A stretch of DNA of 12,098 nt from Candidatus Sericytochromatia bacterium (GTDB lineage: Bacteria > Cyanobacteriota > Sericytochromatia > UBA7694): positions 1 through 12,098 of the forward strand of contig CAJYHH010000073.1 of assembly GCA_913773825.1 (NCBI GenBank), written 5' to 3'. Numbering within the stretch: the first letter of the stretch is position 1; every line of letters starts with the position of its first letter. Below, one piece after another: positions 1 to 6,014 of the stretch. The notes beneath the pieces were generated by a model. The model worked only from the letters and a program-made list of their open reading frames with translations. It was not told where the DNA came from and made no database searches. The position numbers were made by a program, and so were the translations under genes.

Positions 1-720
1 ATGTTTAGTGATCTTTTGCTAACTCCCCCAGACTTAGCCAGTCAGTATCGCGAGCCGGTTTATTATCTCAGCAGTTTTTTACATTACCAACCTCCTCAGC
101 AAGGGTTGTCTAGATCACCCTCAAAGCAAGCTGGAATTGGCTTAAAAATCGGAGTTGGCGCCAGCCCCAACAAGCTTTCAGATCAGGCGTTTCAACTCTG
201 GGGGCAGATCTTAAAACATTTACCAGAAGCTCAACTGACGCTTAAAAATCAGACTTATCTTGATAAAGGTGTGCGTGAAAGACTACGCAAGCGTTTTGCA
301 GACTGCGGAGGAGATGCCTCACGTCTGGATTTTGAAGATAACTTACAGCGCCAGGACATGATTTCGTTTTTTGCTGAACAGGATTTGCTGCTTGATGCAG
401 CTCCGTATGGTGGCGCGTTAACAGTTTGTGATGCCTTTTGGGCGGGTGTACCGATGTTGGCTCTAGCGGGGGGCCCACGGCTGGGTGATGCAGTGTACGC
501 CTGTCTCAACAGCCCCGAATTATTGGCTCAGTCTGCTGAAGATTATCTGCAACGCGTGATTCAATTCGGCCGTCAACCTGAACATCGAAAGCAGCTCGGT
601 GCTCAGTTGCGTGGGCGTCTTCTCAACTCACCCGCTTGCCAGCCTCAACAGCATATTCAGGAGCTTGAAAGCCATTATTCTTTGCTCTGGCAGCAATGGC
701 TCAATCAAAGCTCAGCCTAA
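1..720 (+). CDS. C-terminal part of an O-GlcNAc-transferase-like (GT41/SPINDLY) glycosyltransferase, truncated by window edge
   Basis: The visible 239 residues match the second Rossmann half of the GT41 catalytic domain. Family enzymes move a sugar, classically GlcNAc from UDP-GlcNAc, onto Ser/Thr of proteins and usually carry TPRs N-terminal to this domain. Matching landmarks are: the segment ending in LSSFLHYQPP (about 22-32); PNKLSDQAFQLWGQILKHLP (56-75), whose K58 aligns with the catalytic-site Lys of human OGT (K842); and the nucleotide-sugar loop APYGGALTVCDAFWAGVP (134-151). The C-terminal helices (about 175-234) also fit. The reading frame is open to the first base, so the ATG at position 1 is probably internal and the upstream part lies outside the window. 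The loop is unusual: where the family has G-H-T-T, this protein has G-A-L-T, so the His and one phosphate-contacting Thr are missing. The donor may be altered or the activity reduced. No convincing terminator follows the stop. Family assignment is confident, substrate unknown. Confidence 0.86.
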   Translation: MFSDLLLTPPDLASQYREPVYYLSSFLHYQPPQQGLSRSPSKQAGIGLKIGVGASPNKLSDQAFQLWGQILKHLPEAQLTLKNQTYLDKGVRERLRKRFADCGGDASRLDFEDNLQRQDMISFFAEQDLLLDAAPYGGALTVCDAFWAGVPMLALAGGPRLGDAVYACLNSPELLAQSAEDYLQRVIQFGRQPEHRKQLGAQLRGRLLNSPACQPQQHIQELESHYSLLWQQWLNQSSA

Positions 721-748
721 AAGCAGTCGCTGCTCTTATCGCTAACTC

Positions 749-777
749 TTGTCAGTCAGAGCTACGCTGGCTATTCT
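749..777 (+). promoter_or_regulatory. Predicted sigma70-type promoter of the DUF2237 gene
   Basis: A -35 box TTGTCA (749-754) and a -10 box TATTCT (772-777) are separated by exactly 17 bp. The -35 has five of six consensus bases and the -10 has four. The predicted start near 784 leaves a leader of about 58 nt before the ATG at 842. It lies in the gap after the GT41 gene, so the small gene can be transcribed alone. This is a prediction from sequence only. Confidence 0.45.
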
Positions 778-831
778 AGACTACTCCAGACAAGTCTAAA
801 CTGATTAAGACATGCTGAATCTGAATCCATC

Positions 832-837
832 AGGAGG
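832..837 (+). promoter_or_regulatory. Shine-Dalgarno that sets the DUF2237 start
   Basis: A perfect AGGAGG lies 4 nt before the ATG at 842. A longer in-frame start at 812 lacks such a site and would add ten residues not typical of the family, so 842 is preferred. Confidence 0.8.
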
Positions 838-841
838 CTCT

Positions 842-1225
842 ATGTCCGTGATTAAAAATGTACTTGGAACCAATCTCAGACCCTGTAGTACAGATCCGAT
901 GACAGGCTATTATCGGGATGGTTACTGTAATTGTGGCCCTGAAGATCCAGGCAAACATCTGGTTTGCGCGCTGATGGACGCCGAGTTTCTCAGCTATAGT
1001 AAACAGCGCGGCAATGATCTAAGCACACCTCGACCAGAATTTGGATTTAATGGTCTTAAGCCGGGTGATCAGTGGTGTCTTTGTCTGGCTCGCTGGGTTG
1101 AAGCACATCAGGACGGTCATGCACCTCAAATCGATTTAGAAGCCACCCATGCTGATGTTCTTGATTATGTTCCGATTGAAACCCTGCGCCAATATGCCAT
1201 GGCGTCCAAAACCGAACACATGTAA
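842..1225 (+). CDS. DUF2237 family protein (127 aa)
   Basis: This is a full-length member of the DUF2237 family, small soluble proteins of unknown function found widely in bacteria. The family hallmarks are present in order: NVLGTNLRPCSTDPMTGYYR (6-25), GPEDPGKHLVCALM (32-45), the near-invariant RGNDLSTPRPEFGF (56-69), LKPGDQWCLCLARW (72-85) and LEATHADVL near the end. Cysteines 15, 29, 31, 42, 79 and 81 suggest metal binding or redox chemistry, but that is inference. There is no signal peptide or membrane segment, so it is probably cytoplasmic. The start at 842 is fixed by a strong Shine-Dalgarno. The gene has its own predicted promoter, and a hairpin follows the stop, so it looks monocistronic. 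Family membership is sure, function unknown. Confidence 0.93.
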   Translation: MSVIKNVLGTNLRPCSTDPMTGYYRDGYCNCGPEDPGKHLVCALMDAEFLSYSKQRGNDLSTPRPEFGFNGLKPGDQWCLCLARWVEAHQDGHAPQIDLEATHADVLDYVPIETLRQYAMASKTEHM

Positions 1226-1270
1226 ATAAGCATTGTGTCTGCGTCTTCTGTCATTCTGTCTTATGTCAAA

Positions 1271-1295
1271 AGAGCCCGCGCAATGCGCGGGCTCT
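1271..1295. terminator. Bidirectional hairpin terminator between convergent genes
   Basis: AGAGCCCGCGC (1271-1281) and GCGCGGGCTCT (1285-1295) form a perfect 11-bp GC-rich stem with a 3-nt AAT loop. It lies 45 nt after the DUF2237 stop and 31 nt beyond the stop of the opposing PH-domain gene, so it can serve both. The U-tracts are weak: GAGTTTAA on the plus side and TTTTGACA on the minus side. The perfect, GC-rich stem and its position still make a terminator the best reading. Confidence 0.8.
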
Positions 1296-1326
1296 GAGTT
1301 TAATGACTGACGGAACCGTCTAACAA

Positions 1327-1938
1327 TCAGTTATTAATAAATTTCTCAAAGACTTCACCAAAGTCTTTGCGCACAAACTGCTCATGCAGTTTTGCCTGCC
1401 ATTCATAAGCATATTGATTCAGAGCCCGAAACTGCTCATCCATTTTGATTTCAGTCCGGACAGTGCTGAGTGTATTAACCGCTGTATCCAGACTTATTTT
1501 GCCCATATTCTTACTCACCGCATTGTCATACTGGATTTCAGAAATTTTAAGTAAGGCTTTGTAGAGGTCCTTGATTTCAGTAATAAAGTTTTTGCGAACA
1601 TCAATGGAATAGCTGGTTTCTCCCATCGTAAATTTAATCTCGACGTCAAGATCAACCGTACCAGCCGTTTCCAGCAAAACATTACTAATATGGCTGCGAT
1701 AGTAAGGCAAACGACGTAAGGTGCGTTTTTTACTCATGGCACTTGTACCATCGAGATGAATCAGTGCCTGATTGGTAAAACAATATTCGTCAGTTTTGGA
1801 CTTGATCAGGAAGTAGATTTTTTCGCCTTCCTCATGCATGACGTAATCATCTGAATCTACTTTGTGGTAGTCAGAAGGTCCAATCACTGAACCAATATCA
1901 CTTAGGCCAAGCATATCCGACGCAACTTTTCCGAACAT
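1327..1938 (-). CDS. YvbH-like bacterial PH-domain protein (203 aa)
   Basis: The protein resembles Bacillus YvbH: a bacterial PH domain followed by a YvbH-type oligomerisation extension. The N-terminal stretch DMLGLSDIGSVIGPSDYHKV (8-27), then DSDDYVMHEEGEKIYFLIKS (28-47), EYCFTNQALIHLDG (51-64), ETAGTVDLDVEIKF (90-103) and LYKALLKISEIQYDNA (125-140) are typical. The PH fold spans roughly 8-130 and the helical extension 140-200. No signal peptide is present, so it is likely cytoplasmic; the molecular role of the family is not established. The start is the ATG at 1938, eight codons inside a longer frame that opens at 1962. AAGGA at 1948-1952 lies 9 nt before it, and the shorter N-terminus MFGKVASDMLGLSD fits the family. 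It lies 120 nt downstream of the 119-residue gene on the same strand and may be co-transcribed. I see no convincing promoter in the gap. Confidence 0.86.
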   Translation of the reverse strand: MFGKVASDMLGLSDIGSVIGPSDYHKVDSDDYVMHEEGEKIYFLIKSKTDEYCFTNQALIHLDGTSAMSKKRTLRRLPYYRSHISNVLLETAGTVDLDVEIKFTMGETSYSIDVRKNFITEIKDLYKALLKISEIQYDNAVSKNMGKISLDTAVNTLSTVRTEIKMDEQFRALNQYAYEWQAKLHEQFVRKDFGEVFEKFINN

Positions 1939-1947
1939 AGCAGTTCT

Positions 1948-1952
1948 TCCTT
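1948..1952 (-). promoter_or_regulatory. Shine-Dalgarno that sets the PH-domain gene start
   Basis: On the minus strand AAGGA sits 9 nt upstream of the ATG at 1938. It would lie inside the coding region if the upstream ATG at 1962 were used, which supports the shorter protein. Confidence 0.7.
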
Positions 1953-2058
1953 TTCCATACACAACTTGCTTATTTACCCAGAACAGACTAGCTATCTGAG
2001 TTTTATAGCCGCGCTAGTGTAGATCAATTTAAGAACTCAGGCAAGACAGCTTATCAGC

Positions 2059-2418
2059 TTATTTTTCTTCCGCAATTGATTTATCGAGTGCAGCCTGCAT
2101 TTTCGGCTCAAGTCCAACGATGGCGGCTGGAAAAATCTTTTTCTCTTTATAAATCACGCGATAGCGAGCCTGCTTGCCTTCTTCAGATGCTGCAGTTCTA
2201 TAGACTGACGAAGGAACACGGTACTTATAAAACAGTTTTTCTGAATCAATTTTGACTGTAATATAGTATTTACACATGGATTCATGATTATTACGGCAAC
2301 GGATATCAGTTTCGGAGCTGGAATATGTCGCATCGCGAACTTTTTTCGGAGCTGTATTCATGTCATAGTAATAAGCTCCAACTCCCAACACAATTCCTAG
2401 CATTAAAAGCTTAAACAT
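2059..2418 (-). CDS. Membrane-anchored small protein of unknown function (119 aa)
   Basis: I do not recognise a family. Residues 2-18 (FKLLMLGIVLGVGAYYY) form a single hydrophobic segment that looks like an uncleaved signal anchor, leaving about 100 residues outside the cytoplasm. The rest is charged. C41 and C49 sit eight residues apart (DIRCRNNHESMC) and could form a disulphide if exported. The middle (51-95) alternates hydrophobic and polar residues, as in a small beta-rich domain, and the C-terminus (103-119) looks helical. GGGAGG lies 10 nt before the ATG, and a plausible promoter (2453-2480) is placed just upstream. It is followed on the same strand, after 120 nt, by the PH-domain gene, so the two may be linked. 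Coding status is supported by the frame, RBS and promoter; no function can be assigned. Confidence 0.75.
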   Translation of the reverse strand: MFKLLMLGIVLGVGAYYYDMNTAPKKVRDATYSSSETDIRCRNNHESMCKYYITVKIDSEKLFYKYRVPSSVYRTAASEEGKQARYRVIYKEKKIFPAAIVGLEPKMQAALDKSIAEEK

Positions 2419-2452
2419 AGATTCTGTGCCTCCCGAAGGGCCTACGGTTTAA

Positions 2453-2480
2453 ATTATCTTAACATGACTTGAAGAGCCAA
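2453..2480 (-). promoter_or_regulatory. Predicted promoter of the 119-residue gene
   Basis: On the minus strand, -35 TTGGCT (2480-2475), a 16-bp spacer and -10 GATAAT (2458-2453) form a reasonable sigma70-type promoter. The predicted start near 2446 gives a leader of about 28 nt that contains the Shine-Dalgarno GGGAGG (2434-2429). Confidence 0.5.
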
Positions 2481-2541
2481 ACAGTGACGAATCGTCCCTC
2501 TTATCAAGGCTTTACTGCACAGAATTCATTCAAAAAATAGT

Positions 2542-2564
2542 TGTTCAATAACAGCGATTGAACA
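2542..2564. repeat. 8-bp perfect inverted repeat upstream of the gatB operon promoter (operator candidate)
   Basis: TGTTCAAT (2542-2549) and ATTGAACA (2557-2564) are exact reverse complements separated by 7 bp. The second arm ends 2 bp before the putative -35 box at 2567. Arm length, spacing and position fit a site for a dimeric helix-turn-helix regulator. No U-tract follows, so a terminator is unlikely. The regulator is unknown. Confidence 0.5.
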
Positions 2565-2566
2565 GT

Positions 2567-2598
2567 CTGACATCGGCCTGCAAAGCTCATGTTAGAAT
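2567..2598 (+). promoter_or_regulatory. Predicted extended -10 promoter of the gatB operon
   Basis: TGTTAGAAT (2590-2598) is an extended -10 element, with TG one base before TAGAAT. CTGACA (2567-2572) is a possible -35 at a longer than ideal 20-bp spacing, which the extended -10 could tolerate. Transcription would start near 2605, about 36 nt before the ATG at 2641. Confidence 0.45.
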
Positions 2599-2640
2599 AG
2601 GTTTCATGGGAATCAAGCCGGAAACTCAAGGTTAACAACG

Positions 2641-2898
2641 ATGTTTGAAGAAGCCCTCAGGCAAGCGTTTGCCTTTGCCGAGCATGCTTATGACCGTGTG
2701 ATTCGCCGTTGGGGCAATGTCCAATTTGCCCGTTCGACGGTTTATGACTATGTCTGGTCAGAAGATTTTTTACTGCTTTGTGAGCATTTAGATGATCGAG
2801 AACGGGGTCAGATTCGCGTCCAGATCATGGAACAGTTTCAGGTCAAGGCTTGGCCTTGGTACCCCCTGACCCGCCCGGAATACCCCTACGAACGCTAA
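2641..2898 (+). CDS. Small protein of unknown function (85 aa), first gene of the gatB operon
   Basis: I do not recognise this protein. It is soluble and rich in charged and aromatic residues. The first two thirds look helical (MFEEALRQAFAFAEHAYDR, then RRWGNVQFARSTVYDYVW). The C-terminus WPWYPLTRPEYPYER is strikingly rich in Trp, Tyr, Pro and Arg. There is no signal peptide or membrane segment. A predicted promoter lies about 40 nt upstream, and AAGG 9 nt before the ATG is a modest Shine-Dalgarno. The stop is 44 nt before the GTG of gatB on the same strand, with no terminator between, so the two are probably co-transcribed. Codon choice resembles the neighbours. Coding status is likely, function unknown. 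Confidence 0.72.
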   Translation: MFEEALRQAFAFAEHAYDRVIRRWGNVQFARSTVYDYVWSEDFLLLCEHLDDRERGQIRVQIMEQFQVKAWPWYPLTRPEYPYER

Positions 2899-2929
2899 TT
2901 TTACTGATTTTTGCACTCCCCGCCTCAGA

Positions 2930-2934
2930 AAGGA
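2930..2934 (+). promoter_or_regulatory. Shine-Dalgarno that sets the GTG start of gatB
   Basis: AAGGA, within GAAAGGAAG, lies 8 nt before the GTG at 2943. The next in-frame ATG upstream (2850) overlaps the preceding gene and would add 31 proline-rich residues unlike any GatB N-terminus. Confidence 0.75.
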
Positions 2935-2942
2935 AGCCACCT

Positions 2943-4403
2943 GTGCCGCAGTATGAAACCGTAATTGGCCTTGAAGTCCATGCTGAACTGCTGACTGAAG
3001 CCAAAATATTCTGTGAAGCCGCCGCTCATTTTGGAGGCGAGCCCAATAGCCATGTGGGCCCTGTTTCACTTGGCTTGCCTGGCACACTGCCCGTGCTTAA
3101 TCGACGCGTACTAGAAATGGGTGTGATGGCTGGCTTAGCAACTCATTGTCGCATTGCTCATGAGACAAAGTTTGATCGCAAGCATTATTTTTACCCCGAC
3201 TTACCCAAAGGCTATCAAATCACTCAGTATGATCAGCCCATTGCAGAAGAAGGTTGGCTGGATGTCAATTTAGGCGACACCACCCGTCGCATTCGCCTCA
3301 ATCGTATCCATATGGAAGAAGATGCAGGCAAACTTGTACATGCTGGTGCAGACCGCATGTCTGGCTCACGTTATAGCCTTGCTGACTATAACCGGGCCGG
3401 AGTCCCCTTGCTTGAAATTGTTTCAGAGCCTGATTTACGTAGCCCAGAAGAAGCCAGAGCTTATCTGGAAGAACTGCGCAGCATTCTGATGGCGATTGGG
3501 GTCTGTGACGGAAAAATGCAGGAGGGCAGCTTACGCTGTGATGCCAACGTGTCGATCAGGCCGGTTGGCAGCGACACTTTTGGCACACGCGTTGAAATCA
3601 AGAATATTAATTCTTTTAAGTTCCTGCAAAAGGCCCTGGAATATGAGATTCAGCGCCAGGAAGTCGCGATTGAAAGCGGTGAAAAAATTGTTCAGGAAAC
3701 CCGCCTCTGGGACGAAGCTCGTAACCGGACGATCTCCATGCGTTCAAAAGAAGAAGCTCACGACTATCGCTATTTTCCAGATCCCGATCTGGTCTTGTTT
3801 ACAGTCGCCCCTGAATGGGTCGAGCAAATTGCTGATAAACTGCCTGAACTACCAGCTGCACGCCGTCAGCGTTACGAGCAGGAACTAGGCTTAAACGCAG
3901 CTGATGCTTCTCAATTAGTTGCTGAACCTGATTATTTTAACTTTTTCGAAGCCACTCACAATCAAGGTGCAAACGCTCGTGAAACGGCTAAATGGCTGCT
4001 GAGTGATGTGGCGGGTTATTTAAACGAACAGAATAAAGCGCTGGCAGAAACTCAGCTGACGCCTGATAAACTCGCAGAGCTACTGGACTTTGTTGCCAAA
4101 GGCACACTGAGCCATAAAATGGCCAAAGAAGTGTTAATCCCTTTGCTTGAAACAGACCAGCGTGCTGATGCTGTCATTCAGGCTCGTGGCCTTCAGCAGA
4201 TTTCCGATAGTTCGGCACTTGAAGGCATTATTGAATCAGTCCTTGATGGCAATCCAGGTCAAGTTGAGCAATTTTGTCAGGGCAAAGACAAAGTGATTGG
4301 CTTTTTAATGGGCCAGGTCATGAAACAGACCAAAGGGCAGGCAGATCCAGGACTGACAACTGGCTTGCTGCGTAAAGCCCTCGAAAAACGCCGCGACGGC
4401 TGA
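2943..4403 (+). CDS. gatB: Aspartyl/glutamyl-tRNA(Asn/Gln) amidotransferase subunit B
   Basis: GatB is the tRNA-binding and kinase/transamidase subunit of the GatCAB complex. The complex converts Glu-tRNA(Gln), and often Asp-tRNA(Asn), to the correct amide using ammonia from GatA. The 486-residue length is normal. Motifs from the GTG start are YETVIGLEVHAEL (4-16, with the active-site E11 and H13), FDRKHYFYPDLPKGYQITQY (77-96), HMEEDAGKL (123-131), DYNRAGVPLLEIVSEPDL (148-165), MQEGSLRCDANVSIRP (192-207) and VEIKNINSFKFLQKALEYEI (217-236). A helical GatB_YqeY tail runs from about 340 and includes GQVMKQTKGQADP near 457-469, used for tRNA contact. The GTG start has a good Shine-Dalgarno and the family-typical N-terminus. 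gatA and gatC are not in the window. The next gene begins 14 nt after the stop, which indicates an operon. Confidence 0.98.
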   Translation: MPQYETVIGLEVHAELLTEAKIFCEAAAHFGGEPNSHVGPVSLGLPGTLPVLNRRVLEMGVMAGLATHCRIAHETKFDRKHYFYPDLPKGYQITQYDQPIAEEGWLDVNLGDTTRRIRLNRIHMEEDAGKLVHAGADRMSGSRYSLADYNRAGVPLLEIVSEPDLRSPEEARAYLEELRSILMAIGVCDGKMQEGSLRCDANVSIRPVGSDTFGTRVEIKNINSFKFLQKALEYEIQRQEVAIESGEKIVQETRLWDEARNRTISMRSKEEAHDYRYFPDPDLVLFTVAPEWVEQIADKLPELPAARRQRYEQELGLNAADASQLVAEPDYFNFFEATHNQGANARETAKWLLSDVAGYLNEQNKALAETQLTPDKLAELLDFVAKGTLSHKMAKEVLIPLLETDQRADAVIQARGLQQISDSSALEGIIESVLDGNPGQVEQFCQGKDKVIGFLMGQVMKQTKGQADPGLTTGLLRKALEKRRDG

Positions 4404-4417
4404 TACAGCAAGGTTTT

Positions 4418-6004
4418 GTGATCGCTCAACCAGCTCGGTTCCTGCTGATGCTGCTGCTTTGGAGCAGCATCAGCTTAAGTGCTGGGCAACAGTCCGTTTA
4501 TGCGACTGATGGAGAACTTCTTTATACAGAAGGCTTACAACTGCTCCAGCAAGGTTTGTATCCAGAAGCCAGTCAAGTTTTGGAACGAGCCATTGCCTTA
4601 AGTGCCGAGCCTGAACGCCTGTTTGCACTGGGTGTGACTTATTATCGCCTGCATCGACCGGCTCAAGCCTATCAGGTTTATCAGCAAGCTTTAAGCGTTT
4701 TACCTGAAGCTGGCTTGGCAGCACGTATTCGCAGTGGCTTAGGTGATGTTTATTTTGCTATGGATGATTATAGCCGAGCAGCAGAAGCTTATCGCCAGGC
4801 CTTAGATTTCCAGCCCGGATGGTCAGGGGTTAGACTTAAACTCGCAACAAGTTATCTGCGGCTGGAACGCTATAACGAAGCGCTTAACGAAAGTGAAACG
4901 CTTTTAAAATCTCAGGACCCTCTGATTGAGGCTTATTATTTACGCAGCTTGATTTATTTAGGGCGCCATCAATGGGAAGCAGCAACTGTAGAACTGGAAG
5001 CGCTTGCCAACCGTCAGCCTCAGCGCTTCGAGACCTACCAACAGCGCAACTGGCTTTATCGCCTGCAGCGTCGCTATCCAGAAGCTGTAAAAGTTGCAGA
5101 TGAGGCGACAACGCTTTACCGCACACTGCCTGAAGCCTATCAGCTTGCAACCGTCACGCGTCTTGACAAAATGACGCAATGTTTAGTTACTCCAAACTGC
5201 AAAACACAAGCCGATGCAGAGCTAGCCCATCAGCACCTTGAACGCTGGCTTTTACTTTCCCCAGAGCAACCTCAGGTTTATTATGAGCTCGGACGACTTG
5301 AACAACTCACTGATGACCGCCTGGCTGCTCAGGCTGCTTATGAACAAGCTTATCTAAGATTTCCAGCTCGTACAGACTATTTGCTTAAACTCGCAGAGTC
5401 AGACTGGGTGCTGAATCAACGTGCTCAGGCTCGAAAATGGCTTAAAGATCTGGTTGTCCCAGAAGCAGGCTCTCCGCTTTGGCGTGAACTTGCAAAATGG
5501 CACAATCAGGATCCAGCTCTGCTCAGGAATTGGATGACGCAGCTTGAAAATGTTCCGCCCAATCTCAATCAGCTCTTAACAAAGCCCCCTCAAGATGATC
5601 TGGCTTTTTGGCTGAGCTATTTAAACTGGCTCTTGCCAGATGGGGCCAATCAACCAGCGCTGCGCCCTGAGACCCAGACCCTTCAAGCACTTAAGCTGTG
5701 GCGTGCCGGTGAAAAGCGCTGGGCCAAACAGCTTTTGCTACAGGCACATCAGCAAGCTCCAGAATGGTGGTTACCCTGTGAGTTACTTGGGCGCATTGGC
5801 TTAGAAACAGGTTCGATAGATGCGCTAAATTGGCTATCTGCAGCCTACGCTCAACATCCCGGCTCACAGGCCCTGGCATTGCGCCTGGCCGAGCATCTCC
5901 CCAGTGGCCCCGAAAGACGCAAACATCTGGAGCTCGCTCTACAGACTTTTCCAGAGAGCACACGCCTGCAGGAGCTTTATTTAAACGACATGCACCAGCC
6001 CTGA
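4418..6004 (+). CDS. Secreted TPR-repeat protein (528 aa)
   Basis: This is a tetratricopeptide-repeat protein with an N-terminal export signal. Starting from GTG at 4418 gives R7, a hydrophobic core FLLMLLLWSSISLS (8-21) and possible cleavage after A22 (SLSA) or A29 (VYA). AAGG lies 4 nt before the GTG. An internal ATG at 4448 would lose the basic n-region. TPR-like helix pairs follow at about 33-63, 66-98, 102-134, 137-165, 170-200 and 284-316, for example YPEASQVLERAIAL and YSRAAEAYRQALDFQP. The second half (320-528) is more degenerate helical repeat. C255 and C261 (CLVTPNC) could form a disulphide outside the cytoplasm. There is no enzymatic domain, so a scaffold or adaptor role in the envelope is the likely inference. 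It lies 14 nt after gatB and converges with the next gene, with a 10-nt gap. Confidence 0.88.
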   Translation: MIAQPARFLLMLLLWSSISLSAGQQSVYATDGELLYTEGLQLLQQGLYPEASQVLERAIALSAEPERLFALGVTYYRLHRPAQAYQVYQQALSVLPEAGLAARIRSGLGDVYFAMDDYSRAAEAYRQALDFQPGWSGVRLKLATSYLRLERYNEALNESETLLKSQDPLIEAYYLRSLIYLGRHQWEAATVELEALANRQPQRFETYQQRNWLYRLQRRYPEAVKVADEATTLYRTLPEAYQLATVTRLDKMTQCLVTPNCKTQADAELAHQHLERWLLLSPEQPQVYYELGRLEQLTDDRLAAQAAYEQAYLRFPARTDYLLKLAESDWVLNQRAQARKWLKDLVVPEAGSPLWRELAKWHNQDPALLRNWMTQLENVPPNLNQLLTKPPQDDLAFWLSYLNWLLPDGANQPALRPETQTLQALKLWRAGEKRWAKQLLLQAHQQAPEWWLPCELLGRIGLETGSIDALNWLSAAYAQHPGSQALALRLAEHLPSGPERRKHLELALQTFPESTRLQELYLNDMHQP

Positions 6005-6014
6005 CAGTGCTGTC

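Noticed and set aside
242..509. Minus-strand open frames over the GT41 domain
   Set aside because: They lie antisense to a strongly conserved coding region, lack RBSs and show biased composition typical of shadow frames.
722..734. AGCAG/CTGCT hairpin after the GT41 stop as a terminator
   Set aside because: Only five base pairs with a 3-nt loop, and no U-tract follows.
812..841. Longer start (ATG at 812) for the DUF2237 gene
   Set aside because: The perfect AGGAGG sits between this ATG and the one at 842, and the ten extra residues do not belong to the conserved family N-terminus.
1996..2040. CTGAGTT / AACTCAG inverted repeat between the 119-residue and PH-domain genes
   Set aside because: Seven pairs around a 31-nt loop can arise by chance, and there is no T-run or adjacent promoter to give it a role.
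2850..2942. Upstream ATG extension of gatB (31 extra residues)
   Set aside because: It overlaps the 85-residue gene, is proline-rich and unlike other GatB N-termini, whereas GTG at 2943 has a good Shine-Dalgarno.
6003..6014. GACAG/CTGTC palindrome between convergent stop codons as a terminator
   Set aside because: The stem is at most five pairs with a 2-nt loop and has no T-run, so it is too weak. How these two transcripts end is unclear.
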